Shown here: positions 9,373 to 17,789 of the stretch, in pieces | Layout of the letters: every line of letters begins with the position of its first letter | Position numbering within the stretch: position 1 is the stretch's first letter | Notes under the pieces: generated by a model | What the model was told of the DNA's origin: nothing | Databases searched by the model: none | What the model saw: only the letters and a program-made list of their open reading frames with translations | Position numbers and translations under genes: made by a program | Assembly: GCA_963737835.1 (NCBI GenBank) | Contig: CAVTUH010000001.1 | Span: forward strand, 3,472,001-3,536,000 | Direction: 5' to 3' | Length of the DNA: 64,000 nt | Origin: Palsa-1248 sp963737835 | Lineage (GTDB): Bacteria > Gemmatimonadota > Gemmatimonadetes > Gemmatimonadales > Gemmatimonadaceae

Positions 9373-11010
9373 TCACCTCGCCAACGTTATGGCGCCCAGA
9401 TGGGGGGTGTGCACGGTTGCCGCGGCGCGAAGGGCGTCTTCGAGCACCGTGGCGAACGATTTCTCATCGTACACTATGCGGCTGCCCTTCGCGAACGTCG
9501 TATAGCGATGCGTACCCTGCAGCAATGCCCCGGTTGCCATCACCGAGTAGCTGCGATGCGGGTCAAGGCGCCGACTGCCCACCCACACATTTCGGATCCG
9601 CTGGCCGAGAGGCTTCGTGAGGTTGATCGTCCAACGCATCCCTGCGGTTTGCATCATACCGCCGACACGGTCGAGATCGTCGGCCGGCCGTAGGTTCGTG
9701 GCGCTCTGCTCGAGAACGGTCAGGATCTGCGCACCGGTGAGTCGCTCGTGCACGACGGTCGTCGGGTGCGGGAACAGACCGACGAGCATCTCGCGGGTGA
9801 TCGGACCTGGCTGAATCGTCACCCCAAAGCCCAATCCTGGCAGGAAAGCAGCGTCCGCACGGCCGTAGGCCCGCAGCGTCTCGGCGGCGAGCACGTCGAT
9901 GGGGCTCTCTGACTTGTAGTGTCGGGAGAGGCGGTCCGCCGCCGTTGCGATCACGGCTTCGAGTGTGTCGCGGTAGCGCGCACGCAGACTGTCGAGCATT
10001 GCCGCAAAGCGCGCGTCCGGCTGGTACTGATCGGCGAACAGCTCGTGCACCACCCCATCGACGCGCGCCACGTGCCCGTCGGCGACCGTCACGGTGAGCT
10101 CGCCGAGGGCCGAGGCGTCGGATAGCGCCTGAACGATCCAGGCGCCGCCGACACGCCGCGGGGGTTGAATGCGATCGTGCGAGTGGCCGCCGACGATGAT
10201 GTCGATGCCAGGGACGCGGAGTCCGAGCAAGCTGTCGACCACCCAGCCCTGATGTGACACAACGACGACCACCTCGGCGCGGCGGCGGAGTTCGGGGATG
10301 TACGTGCCCGCTACGTCTATGCCACTTTGGAATTGCAGGTCCTTCGTGTTCTCCGTGTTCTCGGTCTGGTCCGTGTTGTGATACGTCAGCGCGAGCAGGC
10401 CAACACGCACACCACCGACGGTGACGATGAGCGTCGGGTCGCCCAGGAATGGCTGGCCCGTTGCCCGTACGATCGCGTTTGCCGCGCGCATCGGGAATCT
10501 GACGAGACCCTGCAGCCGTCGCGTATTAGCGGCCGAGTACTCGTAGTCGTGGTTGCCGAGAGCCATGAAGACATAGCCCAGCGCATCCATCAGGCGTAGG
10601 GTCGCTTCGCCGCGTGTGATATTGGAGAGCAGCTGGTCACCGAACGCGTCTCCAGCATCGACGAGTATGACGTTGCTTGCGCCGCGGGCTTGCCGTATGT
10701 CGCGCACGGCCGCAGCGAGGCGCGGGAACCCGCCGATCACGCCGGGTCGCGGATACTCCTGGGGCGCGCGTCCCGGATCGCCCGTTTGCGCCGTTGCATC
10801 ACCGGTGTCGACTACAAATTCCTTGATGCTGCCGTGGATGTCGTTCGTGTGGAGGATCGTGAACGTGGCAGACCCACCCGGGCGCACCCTGTGCAGGGAC
10901 GGCCCAGCCGCGCCGCTTGGCGCGGACGCCACGGGCGAGCCGACCGCTCCCGCATCGATCACGATTGGCAGGGTAAGAGCGACGGCAATCGCGAAGGCTG
11001 TGAGCCTCAC
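9373..11010 (-). CDS. 5'-nucleotidase / UshA-like metallophosphatase, 545 aa
   Basis: I place the start at GTG 11010, because it overlaps the TGA of the YeiH gene by four bases (GTGA) and is followed directly by a signal peptide (RLTAFAIAVALTLPIVIDAG). The calcineurin-like phosphatase domain (about 50-300) has HTNDIHG, VDAGDAFGDQ, ALGNHDYEY, VSHQGW and GGHSHD, the complete set of di-metal ligands. The C-terminal 5'-nucleotidase domain (about 320-540) ends in the substrate-binding part with SYSVMATGALLQG. It should hydrolyse nucleotides or related phosphoesters in the periplasm. It is the last gene of a coupled three-gene set reading right to left. Confidence 0.9.
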   Translation of the reverse strand: MRLTAFAIAVALTLPIVIDAGAVGSPVASAPSGAAGPSLHRVRPGGSATFTILHTNDIHGSIKEFVVDTGDATAQTGDPGRAPQEYPRPGVIGGFPRLAAAVRDIRQARGASNVILVDAGDAFGDQLLSNITRGEATLRLMDALGYVFMALGNHDYEYSAANTRRLQGLVRFPMRAANAIVRATGQPFLGDPTLIVTVGGVRVGLLALTYHNTDQTENTENTKDLQFQSGIDVAGTYIPELRRRAEVVVVVSHQGWVVDSLLGLRVPGIDIIVGGHSHDRIQPPRRVGGAWIVQALSDASALGELTVTVADGHVARVDGVVHELFADQYQPDARFAAMLDSLRARYRDTLEAVIATAADRLSRHYKSESPIDVLAAETLRAYGRADAAFLPGLGFGVTIQPGPITREMLVGLFPHPTTVVHERLTGAQILTVLEQSATNLRPADDLDRVGGMMQTAGMRWTINLTKPLGQRIRNVWVGSRRLDPHRSYSVMATGALLQGTHRYTTFAKGSRIVYDEKSFATVLEDALRAAATVHTPHLGAITLAR

Positions 11011-11966
11011 AACGCAATCAAGCCGCTGCGGATCGCCCACAGCGAGAGTGTCGCCACGATGATCCACAGCGCGAGGCCCTGGACCATGGGTCTCACTCCA
11101 ACCCGCTGCAGGACCCTTCGAGAGATCCCGGTGCCGATCAAAAAGAGCGTCACACTCAAACCCACCCGCCCGAGCCTGCTCAGCTCGAGAAACAACGGAT
11201 GCAGTCGGGGCAGGAGGCTATTCAGCATTGCCGCGATCGCGAACAGCGCGATGAATCCAGGCCATTGAATTGGCGCTTTATTCTTCTCTGCGACGGCAGT
11301 CCCAAGGGTGACCGGGACGATCCAGAGCGCTCGGGCAAGCTTCACCGTCGTTGCGATCGCCAACGCGGTTGGGCCGTACTTCGCTGCGGCACCCACGACC
11401 GAGCTGGTGTCGTGAATCGCCAGTGCAGACCAGAGCCCAAACTCGGTCTGTGTCAGGTGGAGTTGCCAACCGACAAGGGGAAAGAGAAACAAGGCCACAG
11501 AGTTCAAGACGAAGATCGTGCCCAGCGACGCTGCCATCTCTTCCTCGTTGGCATTCACCACTGGACCGATTGCGGCGATGGCGCTTCCACCACAGATCGC
11601 GGTTCCGGCGCAGATCAGAAACGATTGAGTTTTCCCGACACGCAACGTGCGGCCCAGAAGAGTTCCAACAATGAGGGCGAACGTGATGCCGACCGCCGTG
11701 TAGACGAAGCCTGAGCTCCCGGTTTTGACCAGTTCCTCGAGGTTCATGCCAAAGCCAAGACCGACGACGGAGGCTTTCAGCAGGAACCGCGACAGATTCA
11801 CGCTCTTGTCGCGAAACGGGTGGGTGAGCACAAGGCCATAGACGAGACCCACGGCAAGGGCAAGAGGAGGGGACAGCCATCCGCTCGCCGCCAGGACGAT
11901 ACCGATGAAAAACAGAGTCGTTGTCAACGCGATCGGGCCGCACTCCGCGATGGAGCTAGTCAGCAC
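11007..11966 (-). CDS. YeiH-family putative sulfate exporter, about 319 aa
   Basis: About ten hydrophobic helices with the family signatures GLGFGMNLEELVKTG, CAGTAICGGSAIAAIGPVV, AIHDTSSVVGAAAKYG and SVTLFLIGTGISR identify the UPF0324/YeiH family (Cons_hypoth698). Members are predicted to export sulfate or similar anions formed during taurine or cysteine catabolism; the substrate is not proven for most. An upstream ATG at 12101 would overlap the previous gene by 146 bp. GTG 11966, just before VLTSSIAECGPIALTTT, gives the usual family length and an 11-base overlap, so I prefer it. The next gene starts inside its stop codon. Confidence 0.85.
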   Translation of the reverse strand: MLTSSIAECGPIALTTTLFFIGIVLAASGWLSPPLALAVGLVYGLVLTHPFRDKSVNLSRFLLKASVVGLGFGMNLEELVKTGSSGFVYTAVGITFALIVGTLLGRTLRVGKTQSFLICAGTAICGGSAIAAIGPVVNANEEEMAASLGTIFVLNSVALFLFPLVGWQLHLTQTEFGLWSALAIHDTSSVVGAAAKYGPTALAIATTVKLARALWIVPVTLGTAVAEKNKAPIQWPGFIALFAIAAMLNSLLPRLHPLFLELSRLGRVGLSVTLFLIGTGISRRVLQRVGVRPMVQGLALWIIVATLSLWAIRSGLIAL

Positions 11967-12951
11967 GCGTGCTGCTCGCTCGCCGGGGCTTCGATTTGCT
12001 CTTGCCCTTGAGATTGAGCGTCGCGGCAGCGCGGATGAGATCCTGCAAGGCCGCCGCATCGAGCTTGTCGCCTTCGTGGATGTCAATGGCGCGCCTGACA
12101 TTCCCGTCGAGGCTGGAGTTGAACAGACCAGACGGGTCCTTCAACGCAGCTCCCTTGGCAAATGTCAACTTGACGACGTTCTTGTACGTCTCTCCCGTGC
12201 AGATGATGCCGCCGTGGGAAAAGATGGGGGTCCCCATCCACTTCCACTCTTCGACGATCTCAGGGTCTGCCGCGTGTATGATTGCGCGCACTTTCGCGAG
12301 CGTCTGCCCGCGCCAGTCTCCAAGTTCCTTGATCCTCTCGTCGATTAACGCGGAGGCGGATTGCGCCGGGGCGGGCTTTTTCATGTTCAGCTCCAACTCT
12401 TGCGCGTGGTTGAGTTGCGTTGACCGTAACATGCAACCTCCGTAGGCGGAAGGCTCTTGTTGTGTTGCCTGCGTGATGTCGGTCCAGCGGTCTTCCATTT
12501 TCGTGGGCGTGCCGTTGACGGACTGACGGTATTCATTGATGAATTGGCCGGCTTCCCAGCGCGCGGTCCCGCGGAGCTCGCATCCGGCGTCGTCGGATGT
12601 TCGGAAGCACGTCAAGAGTCGATACCGCTGGGCGGCTGCGTCCCACCAGAACGTCGAGAACCAGCGCAGGTCGCCACCTACGGTCCCGACCGTGTGCCCT
12701 TCATCGACGAGCGCGGTTCCGCCACCCACGAGTCGCACGCTGTTCTGCCCGCGCCTGCCTGCGCCCTCGGGGACGGGGGTTCCGTTCTGCACCACCTCGA
12801 CAAGGTTCCAGTTGCCAGCGAGCGCCTTCGCCAGCCGCGCCATGGCTTGGATGCCTGCCGATTCGACCGATTGAGCCGGGACACGAGCGCCCAGCATCCC
12901 CGTTGCTGCCACACCGCAAAGGATCGCTCGCATCGTGGTCATGAGCAGCAC
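11956..12951 (-). CDS. Fusion of a secreted DUF1579-like domain with a DUF1801 (YdhG-like) domain, 331 aa
   Basis: Residues 1-27 look like a signal peptide (MRAILCGVAATGMLGARVPAQ). Residues 35-165 carry a lipocalin-like DUF1579 pattern (LAGNWNLVEVVQNGTPV, FSTFWWDAAAQRYRLLT, RWEAGQFINEYRQSVNG). After a poor linker the frame continues into a clear DUF1801 domain (DERIKELGDWRGQTLAKVR, VEEWKWMGTPIFSHGGIICTGETYK), normally a small cytoplasmic protein, and a basic tail (KGKSKSKPRRASS). An internal ATG at 12384 (MKKPAPAQ) has a strong GGAG six bases upstream. Two genes merged by loss of a stop, with independent initiation of the second, are as likely as one fused product, since an exported DUF1801 domain would be odd. 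Confidence 0.7.
   Translation of the reverse strand: MLLMTTMRAILCGVAATGMLGARVPAQSVESAGIQAMARLAKALAGNWNLVEVVQNGTPVPEGAGRRGQNSVRLVGGGTALVDEGHTVGTVGGDLRWFSTFWWDAAAQRYRLLTCFRTSDDAGCELRGTARWEAGQFINEYRQSVNGTPTKMEDRWTDITQATQQEPSAYGGCMLRSTQLNHAQELELNMKKPAPAQSASALIDERIKELGDWRGQTLAKVRAIIHAADPEIVEEWKWMGTPIFSHGGIICTGETYKNVVKLTFAKGAALKDPSGLFNSSLDGNVRRAIDIHEGDKLDAAALQDLIRAAATLNLKGKSKSKPRRASSTRAD
12384..12384 (-). promoter_or_regulatory. Internal start with ribosome site for the DUF1801 module
   Basis: The ATG at 12384 (minus strand) is preceded by GGAG at 12391-12394 with a 6-base spacer. It would give a 142-residue stand-alone DUF1801 protein, the normal family size. Confidence 0.55.
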
Positions 12952-13181
12952 CCTGTTGCCAAAGAGTCAGCTTTGGGGATGTCTGTTGAGCGTGAGGTCG
13001 ATAGTCTTGCCGTCCAGCATCCGCAGACAGATGTTACCAGCGTTGCAGCGAGATCGACGGCCACCCACAACGTATACTGTGCGTGGGTAAAGTGCGGTAA
13101 GACAACCGGCGCGACTCGAGCGCCAGTGGTTTTTGTTCCCATGGAGCCGACCTGAGCTACGATATCCACGTAGACGGTAGT

Positions 13182-14300
13182 GTGACGGTGTACCGCCTCT
13201 ACGACATCGGCTACACCATTGGCCTGGATCGCGCGGCGGAACTGTTGGGCGCCAGCATACGCGGCCGGATTCGCCCATCGCGGCTGGAAGCTCGCGCGAT
13301 CGAGATCCGCAACCCGCCCCTCCTCGCCACCCTGAGCACCTTCGACCTGGCGGTCGCCGGCTCGCTGCGGCGGGCGACGATTACAGCGCATCTCTTCGAT
13401 TTCGGCGTCTGCTCGTTACAGGTATGTATCCCCGCGGCGACCGGCCTCACGTGGTCGGCGTTCACCGAGGCGTGCGCGGCGATCGAAAGCGCCGCCGATC
13501 TCGCGGTGGTATTCGATCGCGAGGTGCGGGATCTGGCTGCCCGAATTGCGCCTGCCGTCGAGCGCCCGGCAATCGCACCACTGGCCGAGGAGTACAAGGT
13601 CTATCGGGTCGATCGCGTCAACTTCAACGGGCGATCGACAGGCGCCGGTGTGCGCGCGGCCCCCGTGCCGATTGCCGACGTGCTCACGGACGAGGAAATC
13701 GCGGCCCTGGTCATCGGCGAGCGACAGCGTCTCTCGAGCGCGGCCCGGCGCGAGCTCATTCCGCACCGGTTTTCGTACTTCGACGACGACCTGACGGTGC
13801 TGACCTGGGAAAGTGCGCTCGTCGTCGAGCCCCGGGTCGACGATCGCGACGTCGAGTACATCCTCGAGTTTGCCAACGCGCAGCTTCTGGAGCTGCGGGT
13901 GTATGACCAGCAGCTCGACGCCGATCTTCCCGCCCTGTACGACCGCGCGGAAGCAGCCCGCGCGCGACGCAGCCCACGACTAGCCAGCCGCTTCCGGGCC
14001 GTCCTATCCGACCTGCAGACCCGGGTGGCCGACGTCACCGAAACGGTCGAACGGGTCGAGAATGCGCTCAAGGTCACGAATGACGTATACCTGGCGCGCA
14101 TCTACGCCGCCGCACTCGAGCAATTTCGCGCGCAGGCATGGCGCCGCGGCATCGATCGGAAGCTCGCCATCCTGCGCGAGACGTACGCCATGTTGAATAG
14201 CGAAGCCCAGGCGGCGCGTGCAGAGCTGCTCGAGATCGTGATCGTGGTCTTGATTCTCGTCGAGCTCGTGCTTGGTCTTCTGCGTCGAACATCAGGATGA
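13182..14300 (+). CDS. Membrane-anchored protein resembling the RMD1/DUF155 family, 372 aa
   Basis: The protein is soluble except for one C-terminal membrane span (EIVIVVLILVELVLGLL, residues about 348-365), followed by a short basic end. A domain with DDDLTVLTWESALVVEP, then a long amphipathic helical part (LSDLQTRVADVTETVERVENALKV and ARIYAAALEQFRAQAW), precedes the span. This order, with a helical pair and a C-terminal LIxxEVxxGLL anchor, recalls RMD1/YagE (DUF155) proteins, but key motifs of that family are not obvious. GTG 13182 has no ribosome site. The same frame extends upstream through DLSYDIHVDGS to a CTG at 13152 with GGAG five bases before it, so the true start may be non-standard. 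Confidence 0.65.
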   Translation: MTVYRLYDIGYTIGLDRAAELLGASIRGRIRPSRLEARAIEIRNPPLLATLSTFDLAVAGSLRRATITAHLFDFGVCSLQVCIPAATGLTWSAFTEACAAIESAADLAVVFDREVRDLAARIAPAVERPAIAPLAEEYKVYRVDRVNFNGRSTGAGVRAAPVPIADVLTDEEIAALVIGERQRLSSAARRELIPHRFSYFDDDLTVLTWESALVVEPRVDDRDVEYILEFANAQLLELRVYDQQLDADLPALYDRAEAARARRSPRLASRFRAVLSDLQTRVADVTETVERVENALKVTNDVYLARIYAAALEQFRAQAWRRGIDRKLAILRETYAMLNSEAQAARAELLEIVIVVLILVELVLGLLRRTSG

Positions 14301-14356
14301 GCGGCCATGACGATCGCTAGTGCTTCCCAGCGCGCTCCGGACGCGGAGCCATAAGG

Positions 14357-15823
14357 ATGGCTGAGGGGATCGAAAGTGCGGTTGCCATCGAGGTGGCGGC
14401 CGCAGTCTCCCACGAGCGCCCCGCCGTTCACTTGCGGCGCGCTTTGGGCCAGTGGGATCTCGTTTTCCTGTTCGTGGTAGCCGTCGTCAACATCAACAAT
14501 GTGCCGGTCATCGCGGCCAGCGGGCCCGTCACGGTCTGGATGTGGGCACTGGCGCTGGTGCTCTTCTTCCTGCCACAAGGCCTCGCCGTCATAGAGCTGT
14601 CCCATCGATATCCCCACGAAGGGGGCGTGTATCTCTGGACGAAAGAGACCTTCGGCAACTTTCACGGCTTCATGTCCGGGTGGTGCTACTGGACCAACAA
14701 CATGTTTTACATCCCGACGCTGGTCCTATCGGTCGTCGGCATTTCGGTGTTCATGGGCGGGCCCACGTGGTACGGGCTCGGCGACGACAAGCGCTTTGTC
14801 TCGCTCATGGCGGTCGCGGTCCTGGGCATCATGACCGCCGCCAACATCCTCGGCGTCAACATTGGCAAGTGGTTCAACAACGTGGGCGGCATCGGATCGG
14901 TAATCGCGGCCCTGCTGCTGGTGGGCCTGGCGATCGCCGTGCCACACTCCCAGGGAATCCACCTTCAGCGGAGCGATTTCCGCGTTTCGGCCTTCGACTG
15001 GCGTCTCGCGAGTGTGTTCGCCGTCGTGTGCAACTCGCTTACGGGTCTCGAGCTCGCATCCGTCATGGGGGATGAGATCAAGAATCCCCAGCGCAGCTTG
15101 CCACGGGCGGTCATTTGGGGCGGGGTCATCGCCGCGACACTCTACGTCGCCGTGACCCTCGCCGTTCTGCTCGCGATGCCGGTCCACGAGATCGGCGCGG
15201 TGCAGGGAATCATGCAGGCGGCGGATCGCATGGCCGGCACGGTCGGCGCAACATGGATAGTCGCTCCGCTTGCCCTGATCCTCACCGTCGCGATCGCGGG
15301 CACGACGTCCGCGTGGGTCGCGGGATCGGCGCGGATCCCCTTCGTCGCGGGACTCGACAACTATCTACCGCCAGTGCTCGGTCGTCTGCACCCACGGTTC
15401 GCGACGCCACACGTCGCGCTCCTCGTCCAGGCCGCGGTGTCGTGCGCGGTGCTGGCGATGGGTTTCGTTGGCTCGACCGTGCAGGAGGGCTACAGGATCC
15501 TGCTGCTCCTGGCGATCGTCGTGCAGCTCATCCCGTTTCTGTACATCTTCGCAGCGCTCCTCCGTCTCGCGGGACGGCCGGATTTCAAGCCAGTCCGCTA
15601 TTCGCGGGTGACGCTGTTGGTGACGGGCACTGTTGGCTTGGTCGTCACGGGCCTCGGCACCGTTGTCGCTTTCGTCCCACCCGGGCACGGTGAGCCGGCG
15701 TGGGTATTCGAAACGAAGATGGTCGTCGGCACGGTGCTCTTGCTGATCCTTGGCGCGACTCTCTTCTACCGGTCAGGGAGCTCGAGACATTCGACCGTGC
15801 GGCCATCCGGATCGCACGCATAG
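14357..15823 (+). CDS. APC-family amino acid permease, 488 aa
   Basis: Twelve or so hydrophobic segments fit an amino acid-polyamine-organocation carrier. Helix 1 holds a broken-helix stretch (VVAVVNINNVPVIAASGP) and helix 6 the GLELASVMGDEIKNPQRSLPRA motif, diagnostic of this superfamily. The start ATG has GGAG eight bases upstream. The last 58 bases overlap the convergent VOC gene, so the final 19 residues (HSTVRPSGSHA end) are shared sequence on the other strand and may be the relict of an eroded intergenic space. The substrate is not predictable. It lies 56 bp after the RMD1-like gene and could be co-transcribed with it. Confidence 0.9.
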   Translation: MAEGIESAVAIEVAAAVSHERPAVHLRRALGQWDLVFLFVVAVVNINNVPVIAASGPVTVWMWALALVLFFLPQGLAVIELSHRYPHEGGVYLWTKETFGNFHGFMSGWCYWTNNMFYIPTLVLSVVGISVFMGGPTWYGLGDDKRFVSLMAVAVLGIMTAANILGVNIGKWFNNVGGIGSVIAALLLVGLAIAVPHSQGIHLQRSDFRVSAFDWRLASVFAVVCNSLTGLELASVMGDEIKNPQRSLPRAVIWGGVIAATLYVAVTLAVLLAMPVHEIGAVQGIMQAADRMAGTVGATWIVAPLALILTVAIAGTTSAWVAGSARIPFVAGLDNYLPPVLGRLHPRFATPHVALLVQAAVSCAVLAMGFVGSTVQEGYRILLLLAIVVQLIPFLYIFAALLRLAGRPDFKPVRYSRVTLLVTGTVGLVVTGLGTVVAFVPPGHGEPAWVFETKMVVGTVLLLILGATLFYRSGSSRHSTVRPSGSHA

Positions 15824-16212
15824 ATCGCCCGCACGCCGTCCCACGCCGATCCCGGCTCATTGATCGTGACTGGTCGCGAGCTCGGGATCGATCCATGCGC
15901 CGTCAACCACTCATAGACCGCATCGACGTCGTCGACCACGAATCCGATGTGGGTGTGTCCCGGCTGGTGTCGGTGCTGCGCCAATTTGCCTGTCAGCGGC
16001 ACGAGATATTGAATCAACTCCAGGACCTCGCCGCTCGCCAGCTCGAGATCCGCCGTGATGATGCGGGCGCCGGCCACGCCGGTCAGGGTCTCGATCTCCG
16101 GCCCCTCGCTCTGCGATCGCTCGCGAATCACACAGCCGAGCACGGCGCAGTAGAACTCGATCGATACCTCGAGATCAGCAACGGCGAGGCCGACGTGGTG
16201 CAGCCTGGTCAC
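15766..16212 (-). CDS. VOC family (glyoxalase/dioxygenase fold) protein, 148 aa
   Basis: The sequence has two beta-alpha-beta-beta-beta modules: LHHVGLAVADLEVSIEFYCAVLG at the start and HIGFVVDDVDAVYEWL in the middle, ending with ACDPDGRTVECLELPD. The metal-ligand positions can be read as H5, E64 (EVLELIQY), H92 and E143, which suits a glyoxalase I or methylmalonyl-CoA epimerase type of enzyme; the length also fits. The start overlaps the stop of the upstream PLP decarboxylase as ATGA, so the two are coupled. Confidence 0.85.
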   Translation of the reverse strand: MTRLHHVGLAVADLEVSIEFYCAVLGCVIRERSQSEGPEIETLTGVAGARIITADLELASGEVLELIQYLVPLTGKLAQHRHQPGHTHIGFVVDDVDAVYEWLTAHGSIPSSRPVTINEPGSAWDGVRAIYACDPDGRTVECLELPDR

Positions 16213-17609
16213 AGAACGGTCTCCGCCGCATCGGGTGCATCACGTCGGAGGACATCGTCGACCGTCTCGTGGCGCTTGACGAGGCGCGCCCGGTCGCCGT
16301 TCACGAGCACGGTGCCCGGGCGGCCCAACACATCGAAGTTCGACGCGGCGGCATCCTGGTACGCGCCCGTGTCGAGAAATGCGACGACGTCCCCCGCCTC
16401 GACCTGGGGTGCGGGGACATCGCGGGCAAGCAGGTCGAAACCGCAAGAGATTCCGACGATGTGCGCCGGCCCGACGGGAGGCGCGGCCATTCTCGTCGCG
16501 AACACGGGCTTGAAGTGTGCGTGCTCGATCAGGAGATCGGGCATGAACATCTCCGTCGTGTCCACCTCGACCCACGTGGTCGGCACAGGTCGGGTCTGTG
16601 TCTTCACGTGGACGACGCGGCTGAGGTGCAGGCCCGCATCCGCGAAGAGGCGCCGGCCGGGTTCGATCTGCAGCACGATTCCGTGGGGCTCGACTCCACC
16701 CGCGACGAGAGCTGCGCCGAGTGCGCCCGTGATGGCTTCGGCGTAACGGTCGATTGCCGCGGCCGGGTGGCGGACAGGATGCGTGGGGTCCCGGGGCGCC
16801 GGCAATCCGCCACCGATATCGAGCTCTCGCGGCCTCCACGGCACCCACGATTCGCAGAGCTGAGCCACGAGCGCCCCAAATCCCTCGGCCATCTTGGCCC
16901 AGACGGAGGGATCGGCGCTGTGTCGGCCGAGGTGCGTCATCAGGCCCGTGAGCTCGACGCCTTCCTCGGACAGCGCGCGGCGTCCGATGGCAATTGCAGC
17001 TGTCGGCTCGATTCCTGGTTTGTACAGTTGCGCGGCGTCTCGAATGGCCATGCCCGGGAAGAAATCCGAGGGTTCGGTCAGGGCGGGATAGTCCGGACGA
17101 AGGCGGAGCCGAATCCGGGCTTTCTTCCCGAGCGCGGACGTGATCACGAGCAGCGCATCGAGCTCACGTTCGCTATCCAGGGTGATCGCGGCGCCTTCGA
17201 TGACGGCCGAGCGAAGGAGTTGGTCGCTTTTCGCCGAGCCGTTGACTGAGATGCGAGTCGCCGGGACCCCGGCCCGCAGGGCGGTGTGGAGCTCGTTGCT
17301 CCCGAAGACATCGCAGCCCAGGCCTTCCTCATTGAGCAGCTGACGGACAGCGATCACGTAGTTGGCTTTGAGCGATGCCAAGAGCTCGACCGGTCCGTAC
17401 GCCCAGCGCCGCTCAAACGCCCGTCGCAGCGCCCGGGCATTCCCACGCAGCTGCGCGTCCGAGATGACGTAGAGCGGTGTGCCGAACCGCTCGGCCAGCG
17501 CAGCGACATCGCACTGTTCGACCCACAGATGGCCGTCGACGATTGCGAGATGGCCGCCAAAGTCATGGCCGTCGCGACGCGCGCCACCCGCGCGAGTCGA
17601 GCGCGTCAT
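16209..17609 (-). CDS. PLP-dependent diaminopimelate/ornithine-decarboxylase-type protein, about 466 aa
   Basis: This is a fold-type III PLP enzyme like LysA. The PLP lysine lies in LASLKAN. Other barrel motifs are CDVFGSNELHTALRAG, GLMTHLGRHS, ELDIGGGLPAP, QIEPGRRLFADAG and, in the C-terminal beta domain, VEVDTTEMFMPDL, GISCGFDLLARDV and TGAYQDAAASNFDV. The catalytic Cys of the partner subunit is represented by ISCGFD. The enzyme should decarboxylate a basic D- or L-amino acid in the cytoplasm; it is not close enough to LysA by eye to name it. ATG 17609 is chosen because the 30 residues ahead of it (GTG at 17699) look unlike the family. Coupled to the VOC gene by ATGA. Confidence 0.85.
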   Translation of the reverse strand: MTRSTRAGGARRDGHDFGGHLAIVDGHLWVEQCDVAALAERFGTPLYVISDAQLRGNARALRRAFERRWAYGPVELLASLKANYVIAVRQLLNEEGLGCDVFGSNELHTALRAGVPATRISVNGSAKSDQLLRSAVIEGAAITLDSERELDALLVITSALGKKARIRLRLRPDYPALTEPSDFFPGMAIRDAAQLYKPGIEPTAAIAIGRRALSEEGVELTGLMTHLGRHSADPSVWAKMAEGFGALVAQLCESWVPWRPRELDIGGGLPAPRDPTHPVRHPAAAIDRYAEAITGALGAALVAGGVEPHGIVLQIEPGRRLFADAGLHLSRVVHVKTQTRPVPTTWVEVDTTEMFMPDLLIEHAHFKPVFATRMAAPPVGPAHIVGISCGFDLLARDVPAPQVEAGDVVAFLDTGAYQDAAASNFDVLGRPGTVLVNGDRARLVKRHETVDDVLRRDAPDAAETVL

Positions 17610-17789
17610 CACGCGAGGCTGGCCGCTCCGGCCGCGCGCTTCAAGACCTGCAAGCGCCCAGGTCGTCAGCGACCGACGCCAGCGCACCGGAGGGGGCACA
17701 CATGGACGATATCGTAGCAGGGGCTACGTCCCAACGCTACGTCTTCGCGCGAGTGCGCGGGCCGGTTGCGCGCGGAGTTATCGTATGCC

